From: an uncultured beta proteobacterium
GTDB lineage: Bacteria > Pseudomonadota > Gammaproteobacteria > Burkholderiales > Burkholderiaceae_C
NCBI GenBank assembly: GCA_903897925.1
Contig: CAIUDG010000132.1
Coordinates: 1-64,000 of the forward strand
Reading direction: 5' to 3'
Length of the DNA: 64,000 nucleotides
The translations under genes were made by a program, and so were the position numbers. Position 1 is the stretch's first letter; each line of letters starts with the position of its first letter. Below are positions 58,135 to 64,000 of the stretch, piece after piece. Under the pieces are notes generated by a model. The model had not been told where the DNA came from. It did no database searches and saw nothing but the letters and a program-made list of their open reading frames with translations.

Positions 58135-61100
58135 TCAGTGATTCGAAATGCCCAGTTCCACCTGTGGCACCCAGCCCGCGGCACCGGCCTCGGTTTTGGC
58201 GACGCCAAGGAACAGACGATCGGCTGGCAAAGGGCTGGCGCCCAGGTAATCACGCACGGCGATGCTGCGCGCGAACGCGAGTTCGCGCACGCTGTCGGCA
58301 TTCACGGTCATGCTGTCGAGCAGCAGGCTTTGCATCTGTGGCACAGGGATCTCGCTGGCCAGGCCCAACAGATTGCGCGGTTTCTTGATGTCGGCGTGCT
58401 TATAGACCGCCCGCAGCAAATCCGGGTACTCGGCATCGGTGACGGCGACGACCGCCTGCACATTCTTGCCGGCACTGGCGGCCAGCCGCCGTTTCTCTGC
58501 CAGCAGCAAGTCCTGCAGCCGCTGCTGGCGTATGGCCTGGGCTTCGGCCTCCAGACTGGCCGTGCCGACAATCGTCAGCTGCAGCGCGGGCCGGTCCTGC
58601 AACTCCTTGGCAATGCGGTCCAGATTGTGCTTGCCGCTGTCGCTGAACTGGGTGCTGCCAAGCTCGAAGGTGACGGCGCCGATTTCGGCATCCGCAGCGC
58701 CACCGGAGCCGAGCGAAAACAGACTGAATGGCGAAGTGACGGCCTTGGCAATCAGGTTGCCAAGCATTTTCCAGAGCACGGGGCCGATGCTGAATTGCGG
58801 GTCGTTGATGGAGCCACTGATCGGCAAATTCAGATTGATCACGCCATCGCGATCGCGCAACAGCGCAGTGACCAGTTTCACCGGCAAACTGGCCGGTGCC
58901 CCGGGCACGGCGTCGCCAAAGGTCAGCTGGTTGAGCACCACGTGGTTGCTGGCGCTGAGCTGGCCGTCCGGCTGCACCAGGTAACCCAGTTCGGCACTCA
59001 GCTTGCCACGCTCGACGCCATAGCCGGCGTATTTGATGGCATAGGACGACAGCGGCGACAGCTCCAGGTCGCTGACCTTGGCGTGGATGTCCAGCTCCAG
59101 CGGCCGCGCCAGCGGGTTCAGGCGACCGCTCACTTCGAGCTGCGCGCTGCCTTCGGCACGTCCGCGCAATGCCAGATCGGCACTCGCCACGCTGCCGTTC
59201 TGGCGCCGAGTGCTGATCCGTCCCAGGCTGCCATTGAGCGCACTCAATTCGGCCGAATAGTGGGGTTGGATGAAACGGTCGGAAAACGCCACCCGGCCGC
59301 TGGCCAGCCGCAGCGGACCGAATTCAATCAGGGGCTCGGCAGCGCTGTCCTGCGCTGCGCCCGGGCCGGACGCCGGCACCGGAGGCGGCGCTGGCGCCGC
59401 ACTGTTGGCCACCGCGGGCGCCGTGCTGGCGGCCGGCTTGACCAGGTCCTGCAGCACCAGCCGGCCCTCGGAATTGACGATCAACCTGGCGAAGAAGTCA
59501 CTCAGGGAAATCTCGCCAATGCGCAGTTGCAGCGGCGCACCGGGATTCAGTGCCAGATCAATCCCCGGCAAGGCCAGCACCTTCCAGCTGAGCAATTCTT
59601 CCGCGCCCTGGGTCGTCGCCGGTTGGCTGCCGGACGCGCCGCTGATGGCCTGAAAACTGTTGGCCTGAAAATCTTCCAGCGCGCCATCCCCATGCAGTTG
59701 CAGCGACATGCCAGCCGGCAAGCTGGCATAGCGCAGCGGCCCCTTGAAATTGACATCGGCACGCAACAGCTCGACATGCATCTGGTTCATCAGATAGGGG
59801 GCCGCAAAATGGCCCGGAAAATCATGCAGCTCCAGGATTCCCTGGGCCAGCACCGGGCTCCACATGACGCTGCCGTCAAATTTCAGGCTGCCCGGGTCGG
59901 TGCGGCCCGAGCGCGCATTGGCACGCAGATGCAGTGCGGCCGGCTGCTTGCCATCCAGGGTCAGGTTTTGCGCCTGCAGGTTGAGTGCGCTGAGCGCCAA
60001 AAATACCGGTTTCACCGGCTGCTGGTCCACCAGCGTCAGGTTGCCATCGTCGAGCCGCAGCTGGTCCAGCCGGACCTTCCAGGCGGGTGCGGATGCAGGC
60101 ACCGCTGCGGTGGCGGGCGCCGCGGCAACGGCGGGCTGGGGCGTGAGCCAGTGGGCATACATCCACTGGCCGTCGGCACCGCGCTGGGCGCGCAGCAGCG
60201 GCGCATGCAGGGCCAGCTTGCCAACGCGCAGCGACCGCGCCTTCAGGTCCAGCACCACATCCTGCAGCTCCAGCGCCTTGAAAGCCGGCATCTGTTTGGC
60301 GTTGCCGCTGGCATCCAGATCGGCCGCGTGCAGTGCGAAATCACGCAACGCGGCATGCGGCAGCCGCAGCTGGACCCCGGCCGTGTCCCAGTCGGCGGCC
60401 AGTTCAGCGTCCAGCGTGCCACGCACGCTGGGCAGCAGGTAATTCGCCAGGTAGGGCGCTGCCAGGGGCAGGCCCAGATCCGACAGCGTGGCGCGGGCCT
60501 TGCCCGCAGCGAGCGTTCCCGCGCCTTCCAGCTGGACACGCGCCGGCTTGCCTGGCGCGCCGGCCAGCGCATTCAAACCAAAGGAAGCGGAAAACGCCGC
60601 CGCCTGCGACGCCGCCATCGGCCAGTGGATATTTTTCACCTCCAGCGCGGCCTGGCCCAGCTGCAGATCGGCGACCGGCGCCACGCTTTCATCGCGCCAG
60701 CGCAGCTGGCCCTGCTTCAGGGCCAGCTGCGCCAGTTCCACCGTCCAGGGCGCCGCAGACGCGGCGGCCGGCGCCTTGGCCTCGGGCGCGGCGCTGGCCA
60801 GTTCCAGGTTCAGGCGGCCGTCGTGGTGGCGTGTCAGTGCCACGCGCGGCTGCGTCAGGGTCAATGATTTCAAACCGATGTGGCGCTCCAGTGGCCGCAC
60901 ATCTGCCAGCTCGGCCTGCAGCGACTCCAGCTGCAGCACATCGGCACCGGCCGCGTCGGCCAGCTGCACCTGCGACAGCTGCAGCGTGCCGGCAATCGAC
61001 AGCTGCGGCGTGGCCTGCTGAGAAAAATGGATCTGCAAAGCACTGTCGAGTACCGCTGCCCGCAGTTGCAGTGGCAGAGAGCGTGGCAGGTAAGAAAGAT

Positions 61101-61818
61101 ACGGTGCCAGGTCCAGGTGGGCAATGCGCAGCTGCAACTCGCCCTGGCGCGCGACGGCAAACGGGGTGGCCTGGGCCTGGCTGTCAAACGCCGCACCGTT
61201 GAGTTCAAAGGCCAGATGCGGCTGCACCCGGACTTCGCGCTGGGAATCCAGATTGCTCAGAAACGGTAGCGACAACTGCAGCTTGCGCAAGGCATGGCTG
61301 CGCGCCTGGGTTCCGGTCTGGTCGAGCAGGTCGATTGCGCCGTCTTGCAGTTCAACGTTGTAGAGCGCGAAATGCACTGCCGGCGCCGGCGTTTCGGGTG
61401 TGCCGGGCGGCGTGGCAAAACGCTGCAGCAGGTCGTCAATATCGTAATGGCCGTTGGCCAGGCGCGTCAGTTGCAGCTGCGGCCGCTCGATGCGCAAGGC
61501 GTCCAGCACCGGGGCCAGCCTCCACAACGATGCGATGCTGGCATCCAGCGTCAGGGCGCCCAGCGCCAGCTGGCTGCGGCTGCCATCCGCCGTTGCCACC
61601 TGGAGGTCGGACACCACCACGGACAGGGACCAGGGATGCAGGGCCAGGGCGCCAACCGTCACGCTGCGGCCCAGCGCGGCACTGGCGCGGGATTCAATCT
61701 GGCTCTTGAGCAGCGGCGCCAGCGCCAGACTGGCCAGGCTCAGCAAAGCCGCCAGCGAAAGCACGGCAGCAGCGATCAGCACCAGGCGGCGGCGCCAGGT
61801 TCCTTGCGAAAAAATCAT
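58135..61818 (-). CDS. DUF748 AsmA-like envelope protein
   Basis: Very large inner-membrane-anchored periplasmic protein of 1227 residues. An N-terminal anchor helix (LVLIAAAVLSLAALLSLASLAL) is followed by long repeats of beta-rich AsmA/DUF748 sequence such as ALRIERPQLQLTRLANGHYDIDDL. AsmA-like proteins are proposed to bridge the membranes for phospholipid transport. A later segment, DGVINLNLPISGSINDPQFSIG, is the family hallmark. The C-terminal 150 residues (FELGSTQFSDSGKHNLDRIAKEL) resemble the helical ending of the family. Between dnaE2 (9 bp) and the PaiB-like gene. Confidence 0.88.
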   Translation of the reverse strand: MIFSQGTWRRRLVLIAAAVLSLAALLSLASLALAPLLKSQIESRASAALGRSVTVGALALHPWSLSVVVSDLQVATADGSRSQLALGALTLDASIASLWRLAPVLDALRIERPQLQLTRLANGHYDIDDLLQRFATPPGTPETPAPAVHFALYNVELQDGAIDLLDQTGTQARSHALRKLQLSLPFLSNLDSQREVRVQPHLAFELNGAAFDSQAQATPFAVARQGELQLRIAHLDLAPYLSYLPRSLPLQLRAAVLDSALQIHFSQQATPQLSIAGTLQLSQVQLADAAGADVLQLESLQAELADVRPLERHIGLKSLTLTQPRVALTRHHDGRLNLELASAAPEAKAPAAASAAPWTVELAQLALKQGQLRWRDESVAPVADLQLGQAALEVKNIHWPMAASQAAAFSASFGLNALAGAPGKPARVQLEGAGTLAAGKARATLSDLGLPLAAPYLANYLLPSVRGTLDAELAADWDTAGVQLRLPHAALRDFALHAADLDASGNAKQMPAFKALELQDVVLDLKARSLRVGKLALHAPLLRAQRGADGQWMYAHWLTPQPAVAAAPATAAVPASAPAWKVRLDQLRLDDGNLTLVDQQPVKPVFLALSALNLQAQNLTLDGKQPAALHLRANARSGRTDPGSLKFDGSVMWSPVLAQGILELHDFPGHFAAPYLMNQMHVELLRADVNFKGPLRYASLPAGMSLQLHGDGALEDFQANSFQAISGASGSQPATTQGAEELLSWKVLALPGIDLALNPGAPLQLRIGEISLSDFFARLIVNSEGRLVLQDLVKPAASTAPAVANSAAPAPPPVPASGPGAAQDSAAEPLIEFGPLRLASGRVAFSDRFIQPHYSAELSALNGSLGRISTRRQNGSVASADLALRGRAEGSAQLEVSGRLNPLARPLELDIHAKVSDLELSPLSSYAIKYAGYGVERGKLSAELGYLVQPDGQLSASNHVVLNQLTFGDAVPGAPASLPVKLVTALLRDRDGVINLNLPISGSINDPQFSIGPVLWKMLGNLIAKAVTSPFSLFSLGSGGAADAEIGAVTFELGSTQFSDSGKHNLDRIAKELQDRPALQLTIVGTASLEAEAQAIRQQRLQDLLLAEKRRLAASAGKNVQAVVAVTDAEYPDLLRAVYKHADIKKPRNLLGLASEIPVPQMQSLLLDSMTVNADSVRELAFARSIAVRDYLGASPLPADRLFLGVAKTEAGAAGWVPQVELGISNH

Positions 61819-61827
61819 GCGCCATTA

Positions 61828-64000
61828 TTAGTGAAAATCCCGGCTCTGCGTGGACAAGTCGCCTAGCAGAGGGGTCAAATCGACCAGCCGCTTGGCGATC
61901 ACATGGCGCACCTGCCCGCCGCTGTCCGTATCGCGCTGCCAGACGCCATACACCGCCATCAGCCGGGCCCGGTACAGGGCGTCACGGAACTGCGCCTTCA
62001 CGCGCTCCCAGACAATCACATTGACGCTGCCGGTCTCGTCTTCCAGGGTGACAAAGACCACGCCTTTGGCGGTCTGCGGCTGCTGGCGCATGATGACGAT
62101 GCCGCAGGCACGCACCAGGCGGCCACTCGGGAAGTGCTGCATCTGGGCAGCACTGAGCAGGCGCAGCGGCGCCAGCCTGGCGCGCAACAAATGCAACGGA
62201 TGCGCCCGCAGGCTCAGGCCGGTGGCGGCGTAATCAAACACCACTTCCTCGCCTTCTTCCGCCGCCGGCAGGGCCAGCGCCACTTCATGCACCGGCACCC
62301 CTTTCAATAACTGCGGTGCCGGCTGCAAGGCACAGGCATCCCAGACCTGCTGACGCCGGTGGCCACTCAGACTGCGCAGTGCATCGGCGCTGGCCAGCGC
62401 CTTCAGCGCGGCAGCATCCAGCGCACAGCGCAAGGCCAGGTCCTGGGTACTGCTGAACAGCGCCTGCAGCCGCGCCGCCGCAATGCGCTGCGCCGCGGCC
62501 TGTGCCAGACCACTGACCAGGCGCAAACCCAGACGCACAGCCGGCTGCACCGGGGCAGCCATTGCGACACTGCCTGTGCTTCCTGTGCTTCCTGTGCTTC
62601 CTGTGCTTCCTGTGCTTCCTTGGCTGTGCGCCGGCTCCAGCGTGCAATCCCAGTCGCTGTACAGCACGTCCACCGGGCGCACCTGCACACCGTGGCGCTG
62701 GGCATCCCGCACCAGCTGCGACGGCCCGTAAAAACCGAGTGGCTGGCTGTTCAGCAAGGCCGCCAGAAACGCGGCGGGTTCATGGCACTTGAGCCAGCTG
62801 CTGACGTACACCAGCAGCGCAAAACTGGCGGCGTGGCTTTCCGGAAAACCGTATTCACCAAAGCCTTCTATCTGCCGAAACAGCCGATCCGCATACGCTT
62901 GCGTATAGCCATTGCGCAGCATGCCGCCGATAAGGCGTTCCTGGTATTTGTGCACCCCGCCTTTGCGCTTCCAGGCCGCCATCGAGCGGCGCAGGCCATC
63001 GGCCTCGCCGGCCGAAAAATCGGCCGCCGCCATGGCAATCTGCATCACCTGTTCCTGAAAAATCGGCACCCCGAGGGTGCGCCGCAAGACCTCTTCAAGC
63101 GCCGCACTGGCGTACTGCACCGCCTGCGGCTGGGCCCGGGCCAGCAGGTACGGGTGCACCATGCCGCCCTGGATCGGCCCTGGTCGGACAATCGCCACCT
63201 GCACCACCAGGTCATAAAAACAGCGCGGCCGCAGCCGTGGCAGCATGCTCATCTGGGCCCGGCTCTCGATCTGGAACACGCCCACCGTATCGGCCTGGCA
63301 GATCATCGCGTAGGTGGCCGGGTCCTCCGGCGGGATGTCCTGCATGCGCAAATGGCTGCCACGCCACTGGCCAACCAGTGCCAGGCAGCGCCGGATGGCA
63401 CTCAGCATGCCCAGCGCCAGCACGTCGACCTTGAGCAGGCCGACCGCATCCAGATCGTCCTTGTCCCACTGGATCACGCTGCGCTGTGGCATGGCGGCGT
63501 TTTCCACCGGCACCAGCCGCGTCAGCGGGCCCTGGGTCAGCACGAAACCGCCCACGTGCTGGCTCAGGTGGCGCGGAAAGCGCTGCAATTGGCGCGCCAG
63601 CGCGAGCCATTGCTGCAAGGTGGCCGCCGGCGGCACCGGCACCTCCGGCCCGAGCCGCTCCAGGGCGGCCTGCAGGCGCTCGGCCAGCACCTCGCGGCTG
63701 TACATGCCGGGATGCTCCTTGCACAGGGCCACGATCAGCGCCTCGGGCAACGCCAGCGCGCGCCCGACATCGCGCAGCGCACTGCGCGGGCGGTAGCTGG
63801 TCACTACCGCCGTCAGGGCAGCGCGAGCGCGGCCGTATTTGGCATAGATGTACTGGATCACTTCTTCGCGCCGCTGGTGCTCGAAATCGACATCGATGTC
63901 CGGCGGCTCGTCGCGTTCGCGGCTGACAAAGCGTTCAAACAACAAACACGTGCGCGCCGGATCGACTTCGGTCACGCCAAGGCAGTAGCACACCGCCGAA
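61828..64000 (-). CDS. dnaE2: Error-prone DNA polymerase DnaE2 (ImuC), C-terminal part
   Basis: Alpha-subunit-like polymerase of the SOS mutasome, working with ImuB. The gene runs off the right edge; about 720 C-terminal residues are present out of roughly 1050 expected. Catalytic aspartates are visible in PDIDVDF and LKVDVLALGML. The fingers/beta-binding region (GEYGFPESHAASFALLVYVSSWLKCHEPAAF) and a C-terminal OB fold (CGIVIMRQQPQTAKGVVFVTLEDETG) follow. DnaE2-type lack of the DnaE1 C-terminal tau-binding domain fits the short end. An in-frame 9-bp repeat (62573-62617) encodes five Gly-Ser-Thr units between the fingers and the next domain. Confidence 0.92.
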   Translation of the reverse strand, partial: SAVCYCLGVTEVDPARTCLLFERFVSRERDEPPDIDVDFEHQRREEVIQYIYAKYGRARAALTAVVTSYRPRSALRDVGRALALPEALIVALCKEHPGMYSREVLAERLQAALERLGPEVPVPPAATLQQWLALARQLQRFPRHLSQHVGGFVLTQGPLTRLVPVENAAMPQRSVIQWDKDDLDAVGLLKVDVLALGMLSAIRRCLALVGQWRGSHLRMQDIPPEDPATYAMICQADTVGVFQIESRAQMSMLPRLRPRCFYDLVVQVAIVRPGPIQGGMVHPYLLARAQPQAVQYASAALEEVLRRTLGVPIFQEQVMQIAMAAADFSAGEADGLRRSMAAWKRKGGVHKYQERLIGGMLRNGYTQAYADRLFRQIEGFGEYGFPESHAASFALLVYVSSWLKCHEPAAFLAALLNSQPLGFYGPSQLVRDAQRHGVQVRPVDVLYSDWDCTLEPAHSQGSTGSTGSTGSTGSTGSVAMAAPVQPAVRLGLRLVSGLAQAAAQRIAAARLQALFSSTQDLALRCALDAAALKALASADALRSLSGHRRQQVWDACALQPAPQLLKGVPVHEVALALPAAEEGEEVVFDYAATGLSLRAHPLHLLRARLAPLRLLSAAQMQHFPSGRLVRACGIVIMRQQPQTAKGVVFVTLEDETGSVNVIVWERVKAQFRDALYRARLMAVYGVWQRDTDSGGQVRHVIAKRLVDLTPLLGDLSTQSRDFH
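62573..62617. repeat. Perfect 9-bp tandem repeat, five units, inside dnaE2
   Basis: The unit CCTGTGCTT is repeated five times without error, then a degenerate sixth (CCTTGGCT). On the coding strand each unit reads GGAAGCACA (Gly-Ser-Thr). Being a multiple of three, gain or loss of units changes only linker length. Confidence 0.9.

Noticed and set aside
57949-60867. A 972-codon plus-strand frame antisense to the DUF748 gene
   Set aside because: Arg/Gln-rich shadow frame without motifs; DUF748 on the minus strand has clear family features.
62573-62617. CRISPR-like repeat
   Set aside because: Units are 9 bp, directly adjacent without spacers, and lie in frame inside dnaE2.

Overview
This 64-kb window is a chromosomal segment of a GC-rich betaproteobacterium, most likely Burkholderiales and probably Comamonadaceae-like. 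The evidence is gene content and order: sspB-sspA-petCBA, the his operon joined to murA, ibaG and mla genes, gltBD, pilMNOPQ-aroK-aroB-dgt divergent from ponA, and a short-form HisG. I see no phage, plasmid, CRISPR array or rRNA. The only mobile-type gene is one REP-associated (RAYT/Y1) transposase. Most of the sequence is dense housekeeping DNA, with many neighbouring genes overlapping by 4 bp (ATGA, GTGA or TTGA).

Layout, left to right. 1-400: tRNA-Thr(TGT) with a terminator. 402-4424 (minus): stringent-starvation genes sspA and sspB and the cytochrome bc1 operon petABC. 4551-6767 (minus): a Cys-cluster protein, a NIF3-like protein and pdxA, divergent from a DegS-like protease (6841-7974, plus). 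8061-8125: a 13-bp tandem repeat. 8125-24223 (minus): one nearly gap-free gene train. In transcription order it runs mlaF-E-D-A-C-B, an ABC-2 exporter, ibaG, murA, hisG-D-C-B-H-A-F-I-E, hinT and tatA-B-C. 24281-30559: gltBD, with a good promoter, followed upstream by the RAYT gene. 31429-36722: an ODP-type metallo-beta-lactamase protein, a glycine-zipper lipoprotein, a methyltransferase, a DUF1415 protein, a dNTPase and aroB. 36827-42469: aroK and pilMNOPQ. 42741-45119 (plus): penicillin-binding protein 1A.

45132-50748 holds cyaY, lptM, the methionine sulfoxide reductase pair msrPQ, a dihaem cytochrome c, engB and two lipid A acyltransferase paralogues. Then come metK (plus) and a plus-strand trio for surface glycans: a GT9 glycosyltransferase, GtrA and an ArnT-like glycosyltransferase. 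A minus-strand run follows from the right edge: dnaE2 (cut by the window end), a DUF748 AsmA-like protein, a PaiB-like FMN-binding protein, a membrane-anchored sialidase-fold protein and a seven-helix membrane protein of unknown function.

Several genes connect functionally. The Tat translocase serves twin-arginine substrates such as MsrP and probably the Rieske protein PetA. Mla, IbaG, MurA, LpxL-like and PBP1A proteins all build or maintain the envelope. The least understood parts are the sialidase-fold plus seven-helix pair, the ODP-type di-iron protein, the Cys-cluster gene before NIF3 and pdxA, and several short tandem repeats (8061-8125, 32269-32313, 62573-62617) and homopolymers (42753-42769) that could vary between strains. 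Nothing here is clearly a new defence or mobile system.
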